From positions 1-64,000 of the forward strand of contig JEMY01000033.1 in assembly GCA_000585075.1 (NCBI GenBank): 64,000 bases of DNA, given 5' to 3'. Of this stretch, positions 31,227 to 39,758 are shown piece by piece. Numbering within the stretch: the first letter of the stretch is position 1; every line of letters begins with the position of its first letter. Position numbers and translations under genes: made by a program. The notes below the pieces were generated by a model, which was not told the origin of the DNA, did not search any database, and worked only from the letters and a program-made list of their open reading frames with translations. This DNA is from Candidatus Accumulibacter regalis. Lineage in GTDB: Bacteria > Pseudomonadota > Gammaproteobacteria > Burkholderiales > Rhodocyclaceae.

Positions 31227-31792
31227 TGCTCGGCGCAGGCGTCGGGAACAACCAGCCTGGCGCGCAGTTCCCAGACCGTCGCAGGCGGCAGGTTTGCCCA
31301 AACGCGAACCAGGCGGCTCCAGTGCAGGCCGCTGTTGTGCGCATCGAAAGGGGGGCGGTTGAAATACGAATACTGGATCAGGCGCCGTCCCGGGGAGGCC
31401 AGCAGAATGACGCAGATGGCCTCGATGGTATGGAGATAAAGTCCGCCGGGCAACGAATTGAAGGGTACCGACGACAGGATGTCGAGATGGTCTGGAAGCG
31501 CGCCCAGGCTGCTGACCGTGTCGTGAAAAAGTCCCTCGACGACCAGCGCGTGCCGGACCCGGCGCCGCAGATGCCTGGCCAGGTGCTTGTCCTGCTCAAA
31601 AACGACCAGTGGCATCGCATGCGCTGGTCTTGGAATACGGCGCGTGATGACCCCCGTTCCGGCACCGATTTCGAACACCGCGGCCGCCGGATCGATCTGC
31701 CCCACCATTGCCGCAACGAGCCTCGGTGACGAAGGGACAACCGCGCCAACCATTCTCGGATTCGCCAGGAATCTGCTGAACAGGCGAATCAC
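31184..31792 (-). CDS. PmtA/KsgA-like SAM-dependent methyltransferase
   Basis: A 202-residue protein with ANPRMVGAVVPSSPRL at the N-terminus and the SAM motif VFEIGAGTGVIT, then VFEQDKHLARHLRRR and ILSSVPFNSLP (the N/S-x-P-F motif IV of rRNA adenine dimethylase-like folds). This matches phospholipid N-methyltransferases (PmtA type) and relatives. It starts in a 4 bp overlap with the sulfatase-fold gene, so the two form an operon, possibly acting on the same lipid or lipid-linked glycan. Its 3' end overlaps the convergent membrane protein gene. Confidence 0.75.
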   Translation of the reverse strand: MIRLFSRFLANPRMVGAVVPSSPRLVAAMVGQIDPAAAVFEIGAGTGVITRRIPRPAHAMPLVVFEQDKHLARHLRRRVRHALVVEGLFHDTVSSLGALPDHLDILSSVPFNSLPGGLYLHTIEAICVILLASPGRRLIQYSYFNRPPFDAHNSGLHWSRLVRVWANLPPATVWELRARLVVPDACAEHYRPLSATGAPSSV

Positions 31793-33531
31793 CGGTAGAA
31801 TCCGGTCGTCATGAGATGATCGCGATAGCTGTCGAGAAAACTACCGCCCGGACATTGATCAAGTCGGCCATCACATATTTTCCGCAGGCGCAGGTTGGCG
31901 TCAAACACCGGCCCCAGGGGGAGTCCGGCCAGTTCGAGCAGGGTCGACGGCAAGAACACGACGTCCAGTTCCCGGCGCACGGGTGGCGAGTGGTTGCCCA
32001 CATTGGAAAAAAACTGATAGTTGGCAAAATGCAGTGCCTCCTCGTCCGACATCGGACGATGCGGCAACCTCGGCATCCTGTCCGCCACGCCCTCGAAACT
32101 CGGTTGGTGGTCGCCGAAGACGAGAATGAGCGAAGGCCGCTTGCTGTTGAGCACACTCTCGCGGAAAGCGCGACTGGCTCGATCAGACGCGATCGACCGC
32201 TCGATGTAGTCCTCCACCTTCTTGCTCAATTGCTGCTCTGGCGAGTCACCGGACGAAATTACGTTCTCGGGACGGGCGCACTTCTTGCCGTGCGGTCCGT
32301 GGTTGTTGATCGTCAGCATGAGCAGGAAAAGCGGCTGCTCGTCGCTGCCGAGGAGACGCTCGCGAACTTCTGCCAACTTGGCGTACATGACGTCGTCGGT
32401 AACATCGCACCAGCTCGTCGACAGGGCGAGCGCCTCGGCGCCAAAAAACGCTTCCATGCCGTAGGCGCGATACGCGTTAAAGGCGTTCATCATCCCCTTC
32501 TGCACCGGGTAGACAACGGCAGTCCGATAGCCGAGCGCGCGAAACTGATGGCCAAGCGCGTGACGAATCCTGGGAGCAACGGTATAGGGCGCATAGGCGG
32601 TTCTCGAGAACCAGTGATGGTCCGTGCCGGTCATCAGCGCCAGCTCGCTGTTCCAGGTGCCGCCTCCCTTGACATGAACGCGCAGTGGCCCGAACTGCCG
32701 GGAACGCGCACCCGGTTCGAACATGTCGAGACGGCAATCAGCGCGCGACTCGCAGGCGGCAAGTTGTCGCGGATCGAACTGCGACTCCTGGAGGATCACG
32801 ATCACATCAGGCTTGCGGCCGGGATCGTGAACCTCCGGGGAAGAAACGCTGGCTGCCCGGGTCTCGTATTCCCCTGCTCCGACCGGCGCATAGACGAAGT
32901 CGGCGCTGGCGATCCTGGTCGAGCGGATGAACCGCTCCAGTGCCGAAGGAGACGGTCGATGCCCGGAAAAGGTCCATGCATTGACGTCCTCGTGGGTCAA
33001 TGCGGCGGCTTCGTCAATAGTGGCCACGATGCTTTGCGAGAAGACGAGGAGCAGGATTGCCGCGAAGATCGCGCCGTCCGCCCGCGTGCGTGAAAGACGC
33101 CGGCGCTCGACGCAGGCGGCGAGAACCAGCACGCCGATCCATCCGACAAGAGCCAGCAGGCCAAGCAGGTCCACATACTGGAGCAGTGCACCGAGATTGT
33201 TGCCCAGGTTCGGCAGGGCATAAGCGAGGTCCTGCCAGATGAGCGTTTCGCCGGTGTACTCGAACTTTATCGTGTTGGCCGTGGAAATGGCGGCGACGAC
33301 GGGCAAGACCAGCAAGGTCGCTGAAATCGGCCGCCAGATTATCTGCAATATCGCCACCACGATCGCCGCCGACGCAATTGCGACGTCATCCTGCAGGAAT
33401 CTCTGTGCGACCAGGAAAAGCGCGAACGAGACCGCGTAGGGGAGGAGCGCCGTTCTGGCTCTCACCCTGCAGCCCTCGGCAGAGACACTCCAGGAGTCTT
33501 GTTCATGCGCAGCGACATTTTTATCTACCAC
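31789..33531 (-). CDS. LTA-synthase-like sulfatase-superfamily phosphotransferase
   Basis: A 580-residue membrane protein. About four hydrophobic segments (about residues 25-190) precede an extracytoplasmic alkaline-phosphatase-fold domain. That domain has VIVILQESQFD (metal Glu), KGGGTWNSELALMTG with the probable Thr nucleophile, LTINNHGPHGK and VFGDHQPSF with metal-binding Asp/His. The pattern is that of LtaS/OpgB-type phosphoglycerol or related transferases, so it may decorate a periplasmic or surface glycan. Substrate and donor are not evident. The operon runs leftward into the PmtA-like gene. Confidence 0.82.
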   Translation of the reverse strand: MVDKNVAAHEQDSWSVSAEGCRVRARTALLPYAVSFALFLVAQRFLQDDVAIASAAIVVAILQIIWRPISATLLVLPVVAAISTANTIKFEYTGETLIWQDLAYALPNLGNNLGALLQYVDLLGLLALVGWIGVLVLAACVERRRLSRTRADGAIFAAILLLVFSQSIVATIDEAAALTHEDVNAWTFSGHRPSPSALERFIRSTRIASADFVYAPVGAGEYETRAASVSSPEVHDPGRKPDVIVILQESQFDPRQLAACESRADCRLDMFEPGARSRQFGPLRVHVKGGGTWNSELALMTGTDHHWFSRTAYAPYTVAPRIRHALGHQFRALGYRTAVVYPVQKGMMNAFNAYRAYGMEAFFGAEALALSTSWCDVTDDVMYAKLAEVRERLLGSDEQPLFLLMLTINNHGPHGKKCARPENVISSGDSPEQQLSKKVEDYIERSIASDRASRAFRESVLNSKRPSLILVFGDHQPSFEGVADRMPRLPHRPMSDEEALHFANYQFFSNVGNHSPPVRRELDVVFLPSTLLELAGLPLGPVFDANLRLRKICDGRLDQCPGGSFLDSYRDHLMTTGFYR

Positions 33532-33943
33532 GAATCCGTTGGCGAATCATGCGACCGTCAATGGCCAGGCAGCGCCTGGCCGATGGACTTCTCAGGAGCC
33601 GGCGGCTGTTTATGGAACATCGCTGCCTATCACTGCTGTCGCCCTCCCGTGCTCTCCGATTTCACCTGCCTACGGGACGATGATGGAGTGGCCTTGGGGA
33701 AGATCGCCACTCTATCACTACAGGCCGTGGCAATGGGTAGCTGCCGCACGCGGAGGGGCCTCGCGGCCAAGCCGGAGAAGACAAGGAAGCGCTTGTTTTT
33801 GCGTGCAGCGCAGGACGTTTCGCGTACTTGCCACGCCAAAGGCGGCGAGCCCGCGGGCCGTTTGTCGCGCCAACCCGTGCTCGCTGGCAGGCGCGAGTCG
33901 GCGCCGAGACGCGCGCGAGCCGCGGCCAGCACCCGGAGGCCTT
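33532..33943. other. 412 bp intergenic region upstream of the sulfatase-fold gene
   Basis: The space between the gtrA stop and the sulfatase-fold start. Open frames on both strands were examined (for example plus 33499-34011) and show no domain, no ribosome site and no plausible neighbour relation. It should contain the promoter of the leftward sulfatase/methyltransferase operon and the end of the gtrA transcript. No repeat or clear terminator was seen. Confidence 0.5.
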
Positions 33944-34363
33944 TCACGGCGTTTCCGGACAAGGACGCTTGCGCACCGAGAACAATAACGAGCGCCGGAG
34001 CGAAAAATTGAAAAGCAGGATCAGCGCTGCGGCCACCAGCTTGGAGAGCAGATAATGGAGGCCGAAAGACTCGGTGAAAACAAACAGCAACAGGGTGTTC
34101 AGAACAAGCCCGGCCATGCCGACGAGAAAGAACAGGAAAAACTCGTGCGCCCTGTTTTTCAGCGCCCGGTAATCGAAAACCCAGGCAATGCACAGGAGAT
34201 AGCTGATGATCAAGCCCATGGAGAACGAAATTGCCGCCGAAGCCAGATAATGAATCCCGCCGTACTCGGTGAGCACGAACAGCGCAACAAAGTCGACGGC
34301 AAACGCGAGGCCACCGACCAATACGTACTGTGTGAACTGACGGAGAATCTGGCGCATCGACAT
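33944..34363 (-). CDS. GtrA-family membrane protein
   Basis: A 139-residue protein with four hydrophobic helices and the GtrA pattern: QFTQYVLVGGLAFAVDF, then the second and third helices and FNFSLRRSLLF at the end. GtrA proteins are thought to flip undecaprenyl-phosphate sugars. It starts 5 bp after the stop of a large GT-C-like membrane protein, and a GtrB-like synthase is encoded at 20262. Together these could form a three-part periplasmic glycosylation module; that linkage is an inference. Confidence 0.85.
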   Translation of the reverse strand: MSMRQILRQFTQYVLVGGLAFAVDFVALFVLTEYGGIHYLASAAISFSMGLIISYLLCIAWVFDYRALKNRAHEFFLFFLVGMAGLVLNTLLLFVFTESFGLHYLLSKLVAAALILLFNFSLRRSLLFSVRKRPCPETP

Positions 34364-34368
34364 CGTCT

Positions 34369-36291
34369 CTAGCGCTGCGCGGGGAAAGGATCGGGGACGG
34401 CGCGCAGAGGCGCACAGGCGTAAACGCGATAGTCCGGCCCGGAAGGATAGAGGCTTACCACCGTCATCGGGGTCGCCCCCGGCACCGGCTGCAGGAGCAC
34501 GACAAAATCGAGGATCGGGTCTTGGCAGGCATGCACCAGATCGTCGATCGTGGTTGGCCGCTTCGACGACTGCGCCGGCGCTGTCGGGACGCGCTCGAAA
34601 ATCGAATCCGCCAGACCGAGCGGGCGCACTCTGGCCAGCCGACGCTCGGCCTCGATCGCCGTCTGTCGCGAGAAGATGGCGCCGGCGGCTTGGCTTGCCG
34701 AAGCGTAGCTGCCGCGATGCAGGACAAGCCACAGATTGCGCAGTCCATCGCCCCAATAGGTCAGGTGATGCGCTTGGATGATTCGCGCCAGTTCGGCATG
34801 ACCCCCGACCTGGAGTTGGTCTTCGGCGACCCGATTGACGCCGCCTTGCCGCCAGTGCCCGGCGATAAACAGGAGGCCGCCGCCAAGAAGCAGAGCCAGC
34901 CAGGGGCGGCTGCGCGGACAACGGACGATCAATAACCAGGCACCGACCAACAGCGGCGGGAAGACGAACCAGGCTGCATCGCGGAGAACCATCGCCAGGC
35001 GATCGCCGACGGACAGCCTGGCGAAATCTGCCGCGGCGAAGTCGAGCGGAAGGGCAGAAAGCTGCGCCGCCGAGAATATTCTTTCGCCAATGAGCAGGGC
35101 AATGACGGCCCAGGCACTCCAGACCAGCCAGGCCGGCAGACGACGGGGTTCGATCGCCAAGCGGCGAGCGGCGACGAGAAGAAGCAACAGGGGTACGGCG
35201 GCCAACAGGCCCGTACCGTCGACGGCCAAAGCACAGGCCAGCAGAGCAGCGACCAGAATGCGGCCATACGCCGACGTCGACCAGGCATCGCGTGCCAGCA
35301 CCGTTGCCGCCGCGATGGCAAGAATCTTTGCCAGCCAGAGGACTCGCCAGGGCTGCATCTGAACAACCAGAACAGCCGGCCAGTGGAGGGTCATGAAGGC
35401 CAGCCCCATGCCAGCGCAAAGGACGCCGAGAGCGGACCACCACAGGCGACGGCTTTCCTCGCCGGCAGCCAGTGCCGCAGTGCTCAGCAGCAGGCCAAGA
35501 AAGAGGGGTTCGCGAAATTCATTGGTCTGCCACAGGTCGAGAAAGACGAAGGGGCTGCGCGCTCGTGAAAGACCCTGCCAGAGAGGATCCATTCCTTGCG
35601 CCAGGGCAGAGAGAGACGGGATCGCCACGAAGGCGAGGAGAACGGCAACGGCCAGGACTCCGAGACCAAGAAGCGACTGGCGAAACCCGCGAAGCGCGAA
35701 GAAGAGCACGAACAGGGCGGCCGGAAAAGCGATGATCGGGTGCATGGCGGCGGCGAAGAGCAGGCTCCCGACGGCCAGGATGCGATAGCCGCGGAGAATG
35801 CAGGCAACGGCCAGCAAGGCCGCCGGCTCGGCCCAGATGCGCGCCGTGAGAAAACTCTCTCCGTACGACAGGACGCCGCCGGAACCATAGCCCCCCGGCA
35901 GCACGGCAACGAGGGTCAGCGCCAGCCAGAAGGCCAGGCCAGCCAGAAAAGCACGCAGCAGGAATGCTGCGGCAGCCAGCCACGCCACATGCGCCGTCGC
36001 CAGCAGCAACGTCGAAGCGACTGGCAAGCCCAGTTTCTCGATCGCCAGGGCATAGATCGCCGTAAATAGCGTAAAGCCGTCCTGCGAACCGTAAGCGAAA
36101 AACAGGTCCCTGGAAAAAGGACCGGGGTCGAGGCGAAAGACGGCCTGTCCAGCGTAGAGCACGCCGTCGTGCCAGATCCCTTGATAGCGATGCGTGGCAA
36201 TCCAGGCGGCGGCAACCAGGATCGGCAACGCCAGAGTGTGCGGCCGGACACTGGCAAGGACCTGCCGGAAGGCAGAGGGACGGGCGTTCAT
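34369..36291 (-). CDS. Large polytopic membrane protein, possible GT-C glycosyltransferase
   Basis: A 640-residue protein with about 12-13 hydrophobic segments and a C-terminal soluble part (about residues 510-640). The first loop carries HRYQGIWHDGVLY, an Asp-containing motif in the position used by GT-C enzymes. A later stretch reads RQGGVNRVAEDQL. I could not name a family. The start is placed at ATG 36291 before the first membrane helix; the frame is open to 36408, but that part is Ala/Pro-rich and not protein-like. Coupling to gtrA (5 bp gap) suggests it uses a flipped polyprenyl-linked sugar. Confidence 0.65.
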   Translation of the reverse strand: MNARPSAFRQVLASVRPHTLALPILVAAAWIATHRYQGIWHDGVLYAGQAVFRLDPGPFSRDLFFAYGSQDGFTLFTAIYALAIEKLGLPVASTLLLATAHVAWLAAAAFLLRAFLAGLAFWLALTLVAVLPGGYGSGGVLSYGESFLTARIWAEPAALLAVACILRGYRILAVGSLLFAAAMHPIIAFPAALFVLFFALRGFRQSLLGLGVLAVAVLLAFVAIPSLSALAQGMDPLWQGLSRARSPFVFLDLWQTNEFREPLFLGLLLSTAALAAGEESRRLWWSALGVLCAGMGLAFMTLHWPAVLVVQMQPWRVLWLAKILAIAAATVLARDAWSTSAYGRILVAALLACALAVDGTGLLAAVPLLLLLVAARRLAIEPRRLPAWLVWSAWAVIALLIGERIFSAAQLSALPLDFAAADFARLSVGDRLAMVLRDAAWFVFPPLLVGAWLLIVRCPRSRPWLALLLGGGLLFIAGHWRQGGVNRVAEDQLQVGGHAELARIIQAHHLTYWGDGLRNLWLVLHRGSYASASQAAGAIFSRQTAIEAERRLARVRPLGLADSIFERVPTAPAQSSKRPTTIDDLVHACQDPILDFVVLLQPVPGATPMTVVSLYPSGPDYRVYACAPLRAVPDPFPAQR

Positions 36292-36432
36292 TGGCCCCGC
36301 GACGGATCGCGAGGTCGTCGTCCATGGCACTGCCGATCGCCCGCTCGGCGGTGCGGCCCGACCGGGCGCCGCGTTAGCGTGCCCGGCGCCGCCAGCTGCC
36401 GGGGCCATGCCGCGAAGAAAGCTCTGGCGCGC

Positions 36433-37371
36433 CTAGCTTGACGGCGCGACGTCCGGCTCATCGTTTGCCGAAGAGGGAGGCGCCAGCTCCAGGTAGCGGA
36501 AGAACGCCTCTTCGAGGGTCAGCGCAGAGCGGATTTCGAGCAGCGTGTGCTGCGCCGAACGAAGGGCGTCGAGCGCCTGCCAGAGCTGGTCGCGACGGAC
36601 CTCGGCACGCCATCGCCCGTTGGTCTCGGGGATGAATCCCGGCACCGGCCCGCTCCCGGACGACCTGACGGTCAGCGTCTGCTCGGCGTGGAGCAGTTCG
36701 CCGGGCGCTTGCACGGTCAGCACCTCGCCCTTGCGGATCACCCCGAAGCGGTCGGCGATGCGCTCGACGTCGTGCAACACATGCGACGAAAAAAACAGCG
36801 TCCCACCCTGGCGACTGTATTCGTCCAGGATGTCCACCACATCTTTCCGGCCCGCCGGATCGAGACCGGAGAGCGGCTCGTCGAGGATCAGCAGCCGCGG
36901 CTGAATGACCAGGGCGTGGGCCAGAGCAGTGCGCTGCAACATGCCCTTGGAGAAGCCGCGCAAGCGGCTGTCGGCAACCGCCGCGAGATCGAAACGTTCC
37001 AGCCAGTGCAGGCAGTGCTTGCGTTCGTCGCTGAAACGAAGCCCGTGCAGGCGCAAGCCCATCAACAGGACTTCATAGGGGCTGAGGAAATCCTGCAGAC
37101 TGGGGTTCTCGGGAACGAATCCCAGCCCGCGGCGGGCCTCCGGCTCGCGCACGTCGCGGCCGAAGATGCTCGCGCTGCCCGCGCTTGGCCGCAGCGCGCC
37201 GACCAGGATCTTGATCAGCGTGCTCTTGCCGGCTCCGTTGGGGCCGATGAAACCGAAGGTTTCACCCGCCGCTATGCTCAGCGAGATCCCCTTCAGCGCC
37301 TCCCGCGCGGGCTTGCGCCAGGCGCCGGCATAGCTCTTGCGGATGGCATCGACAGCGATGGCCACACTCAC
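36433..37371 (-). CDS. ABC-2 type transporter, ATP-binding subunit
   Basis: A 312-residue ATPase: Walker A FIGPNGAGKSTLIKI, Q-loop region FVPENPSLQDF, signature LRGFSKGMLQRTALAHAL, Walker B LLILDEPLSGLDP and switch His in FFSSHVLHDV. The C-terminal about 90 residues form the regulatory tail common in drug, polysaccharide or Nos/Gld-type exporters. It starts in a 4 bp overlap with an unknown gene, which is followed upstream by the permease. The exported substrate is unknown. Confidence 0.9.
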   Translation of the reverse strand: MSVAIAVDAIRKSYAGAWRKPAREALKGISLSIAAGETFGFIGPNGAGKSTLIKILVGALRPSAGSASIFGRDVREPEARRGLGFVPENPSLQDFLSPYEVLLMGLRLHGLRFSDERKHCLHWLERFDLAAVADSRLRGFSKGMLQRTALAHALVIQPRLLILDEPLSGLDPAGRKDVVDILDEYSRQGGTLFFSSHVLHDVERIADRFGVIRKGEVLTVQAPGELLHAEQTLTVRSSGSGPVPGFIPETNGRWRAEVRRDQLWQALDALRSAQHTLLEIRSALTLEEAFFRYLELAPPSSANDEPDVAPSS

Positions 37372-38219
37372 GGCGCACTCCCCGACGCGGCTGCGCCCTG
37401 TTCAACAAGCTCGGCCTTGCCCTCCTTGTCGATGCCATAGGGCACGGCAAAAGGGTCGGCCGGAATCGCCGCCAGCAGCGACTGGTCCACCAGCTGCTGC
37501 AGGCGGCTTGGCGACTTGCCCGTCCGTTCGCGGAAACGCGCGATGGCGCGATCGAGCAACAACAGATTCTCGAGCCGGACCGCCCGCTTCTCGAGGAAAC
37601 GGGCAAAGGCCTTGTGCCGGGTTTCCCTGGCCATGGCCCGATGCAGGCGGATCGAGAATTCCCTGTCCTCGCCCTTGCTCACCCACAGCGCGGCGACCTG
37701 CTGCAGCTGGAGCTGCTCCATCTCGTCCCTGGTGCTGCGCGCGGCGATACGCATCCACTTGGCGGCCTCGACCGGATTCTTCAGGAAGTGCAGCTCGTTG
37801 AAGGCGTAGTAGAACGGTGGGCCGGAATCGAAGGGGCGGGCTGCCGTCGCCAGGCCGAGGATATACTGCGCGGCAGCCACCTCGCCCGCCCACGGCAGGA
37901 TGGCCGCGGCAATGTAATAGTTGTCCTCCTGCGCGGGATTGAGCCACGCGGCGTCCGACTGGACGATGCCGAGGATGCGGTAGTTCTCGGCACTCATCGT
38001 TGCCGTCGACACCACCAGGGCGCGGAACACGGCCAGGTTGGCGGCGAGGAAGCGGTCGCCGGCAGCCATCAACACCTGCACGAAGCGGGGCATGGCCACT
38101 TCCATCTCGGGCGAGACCGGCGGCCGCGGACGCGCGTAGAGCGCGGGCACCAGCAGCGTGTAGGCGAGCACGCCGAGAAGCGCCAGCAGCAGGCCGAAGT
38201 GGGCACGCAGGCGGTTCAT
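37368..38219 (-). CDS. Membrane-anchored protein of unknown function inside the ABC-2 operon
   Basis: A 283-residue protein with one N-terminal membrane helix (about residues 7-28), then a helical, probably periplasmic, region (about 40-220) that looks like short helical repeats (AENYRILGIVQSDAAWL, YYIAAAILPWAGEVAAAQYI). The last about 50 residues read PADPFAVPYGIDKEGKAELV, which resembles the Pro-x-Asp-Pro...Pro-Tyr...Gly end of GspG-type pseudopilins. No family is recognised with confidence. It is tightly coupled to both transporter genes (4 bp overlap and 1 bp gap), so it is likely part of the same machine. ATG 38219 was chosen because a start at 38249 would overlap the permease. Confidence 0.7.
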   Translation of the reverse strand: MNRLRAHFGLLLALLGVLAYTLLVPALYARPRPPVSPEMEVAMPRFVQVLMAAGDRFLAANLAVFRALVVSTATMSAENYRILGIVQSDAAWLNPAQEDNYYIAAAILPWAGEVAAAQYILGLATAARPFDSGPPFYYAFNELHFLKNPVEAAKWMRIAARSTRDEMEQLQLQQVAALWVSKGEDREFSIRLHRAMARETRHKAFARFLEKRAVRLENLLLLDRAIARFRERTGKSPSRLQQLVDQSLLAAIPADPFAVPYGIDKEGKAELVEQGAAASGSAP

Positions 38220-38220
38220 G

Positions 38221-39024
38221 TCAGGAAAACTCGCGCCGCGAGAAGGCATGGATCGCCAGCCCGATCATCAGCATGGCGTAGGCGACGGCCATCGCCGCCG
38301 CCAGCCCCATCGTCGGGAGGTCGGGAAGCAGGCCGTACATCGGCCACGCCCGCCAGTCGAGCCGGGAGAGGTCGGGCAACAGCCAGCGGATGACGTCGAG
38401 CAGGGGGCCATAGCGAGCGGCGAGGTCGACCTGCCCGTCGGCGCCGCGGGACACGAAATCGAAGACCGCGCCCAGGGCCCGGCCGCCAATGGCGAACACC
38501 GCGCCGAGCGCCAGCGGCAACATGGTCACCGTCGACAGCGTCGCGATCCACAGCGTGAAAGCGGCGACGACGGCGATGTCGAGCCATACGCCGAAAACGG
38601 CGACCCAGAAGGGCAGGCCGAGCTGGACGCGAAACTGCTGGTCGTAGTTGGCGCCGGACATCATCACCGCGATCCACAGCAGCAGCCCCAGGATCAGCGC
38701 GGCGACTCCGGCCAGCGCCAGGACACCGCAGTAGCGCCCGATCAGATACGCCGAGCGGTGCGTTGGATAGCTCAGGGTGAGGACCACCGAACGCTGTTCG
38801 ATCTCGCGCCCGACAAGGTCCTGGACGAGGGTGATGGTGAACAGCACGAGACTGACGCGCAGGCCGGAGAGGCCGACGTCGAGCGCCACCGTCAAGGGCT
38901 GACGGGGGGAAAACGACGCCGACAGGTAGGCCACGCCCACCAGCGCCACGCCGAGCAGGAGCACGGCAAGAAACACCCGATTACGAAAACCCGAGCGCCA
39001 CGAAGACAGGAAGAACTGCAGCAT
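38221..39024 (-). CDS. ABC-2 type transporter permease
   Basis: A 267-residue protein with six hydrophobic segments in the ABC-2/NosY-like arrangement. It has a long first extracytoplasmic part after ASFSPRQPLTVALDVG and a conserved loop REIEQRSVVLTLSYPTHRSAYLIGRYCG typical of this permease class. It heads the operon with the unknown protein and the ATPase. A hairpin at 39041-39069 separates it from the upstream pilin genes. Confidence 0.85.
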   Translation of the reverse strand: MLQFFLSSWRSGFRNRVFLAVLLLGVALVGVAYLSASFSPRQPLTVALDVGLSGLRVSLVLFTITLVQDLVGREIEQRSVVLTLSYPTHRSAYLIGRYCGVLALAGVAALILGLLLWIAVMMSGANYDQQFRVQLGLPFWVAVFGVWLDIAVVAAFTLWIATLSTVTMLPLALGAVFAIGGRALGAVFDFVSRGADGQVDLAARYGPLLDVIRWLLPDLSRLDWRAWPMYGLLPDLPTMGLAAAMAVAYAMLMIGLAIHAFSRREFS

Positions 39025-39040
39025 TCATTGCCCCGGAAAC

Positions 39041-39069
39041 GGAGAAACGCGCCATCGGCGCGCCTCTCC
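39041..39069 (-). terminator. Candidate terminator after the pilin pair
   Basis: A two-part hairpin: GGAGA (39041-39045) pairs with TCTCC (39065-39069), and CGCGCC (39048-39053) pairs with GGCGCG (39057-39062) around a 3-base loop. On the minus strand it is followed by GTTTCC. The T-run is weak, but the site lies 27 bp past the stop of the pilin partner gene and just before the ABC-2 operon, where a terminator is expected. Confidence 0.5.
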
Positions 39070-39095
39070 AGAAAATCGACCGCCAGGCGTACCGG

Positions 39096-39494
39096 TCAGG
39101 TACCACCCGCCGCCGTGTTGGCAACGCCCCTGGCCGTCTGGCTTTCGCCAACGGTGCAACCACCCGGGATAGCGCAGTCAACGGTCTTGGCCACCGCTCC
39201 GCCGTTGGTGTGACCGCCAAAATTGGTCTTGCCCTTGATCGAGTTGGCGCCGACGGCGTACCACGCGCCGGCGGTCCCATCGACTCCGGATACGTTCGTA
39301 TTCGCCGAGCACTTGGGTGCAATCGCCCGCGTCATGTAGTGCGTACCCGCCGTTCCGCTCGCGGGCACCGCGCCCGGGCCGGCCGCCGTGCTACCAGAGG
39401 TCAACGGACAAATGGTGGTCACGGTTTGCGCAAACGCGGTACCGCTGCCAAGCAAGCCCGCAATCAGGGCAGTAGAAGCAAGAATCTTTTTCAT
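39096..39494 (-). CDS. Secreted pilin-partner protein (PilA-C / Spc-like candidate)
   Basis: A 132-residue exported protein: a classical signal peptide (MKKILASTALIAGL, cleavage near AFA-QT) then a Gly/Thr/Ala-rich domain with four cysteines (in TICPL, APKCSAN, VDCAIP, GGCTV), suggesting two disulfides. Segments such as AGAWYAVGANSIKG resemble the C-terminal globular part of type IV pilins. The gene follows a 61-codon pilin that lacks any globular domain by 26 bp, with a GGAGG ribosome site. The layout resembles the split PilA-N/PilA-C pair of Geobacter. Homology to Spc itself could not be tested here. Confidence 0.65.
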   Translation of the reverse strand: MKKILASTALIAGLLGSGTAFAQTVTTICPLTSGSTAAGPGAVPASGTAGTHYMTRAIAPKCSANTNVSGVDGTAGAWYAVGANSIKGKTNFGGHTNGGAVAKTVDCAIPGGCTVGESQTARGVANTAAGGT

Positions 39495-39520
39495 GAGACC
39501 TCCAAGAGCGCGTAAATGAA

Positions 39521-39706
39521 TCAATCCGGGGACGAGGCAACGACGGCTGCCGTGAGAATGTTCCGGGCATCCGACTGCGCAGCCTTGTCTTCGCCCTTGC
39601 GGGTGTAATCCGAGAACTGCGGGATGGCGATGGCGGCGAGAATACCGATGATCGCGACGACGATCATCAGCTCGATCAAGGTAAAGCCTTTTTGCAGCTT
39701 CTTCAT
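39521..39706 (-). CDS. pilA: Short type IV pilin (N-terminal domain only)
   Basis: A 61-residue prepilin: leader MKKLQKG, prepilin peptidase site G/F, then [20 protein letters not shown] with Glu5, and [18 protein letters not shown]. The mature chain is only 54 residues, essentially the alpha-1 helix, whereas ordinary major pilins have about 130-170 residues including a disulfide-bonded head. The start is fixed by AAGGAG. The gene is preceded by a sigma-54-like promoter and followed 26 bp later by a secreted Cys-rich protein. Aromatic residues in the mature chain are few (Phe1, Phe24, Tyr27), fewer than in conductive Geobacter pilin. Confidence 0.9.
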   Translation of the reverse strand: MKKLQKGFTLIELMIVVAIIGILAAIAIPQFSDYTRKGEDKAAQSDARNILTAAVVASSPD

Positions 39707-39758
39707 GGTGGGAACTCCTTCGAGTGGGTGCAACGGACAATCCGTTGATATAAGCGGT

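Noticed and set aside
33499-34011. 170-codon plus-strand frame and a 261-codon minus frame (33630-34415) in the gap before gtrA
   Set aside because: Neither has a recognisable domain, and the minus frame overlaps gtrA out of frame. I left the gap as non-coding.
39521-39706. Conductive e-pilin interpretation of the short pilin
   Set aside because: Length is similar to Geobacter PilA, but only three aromatic residues are present in the mature chain and none after residue 27.
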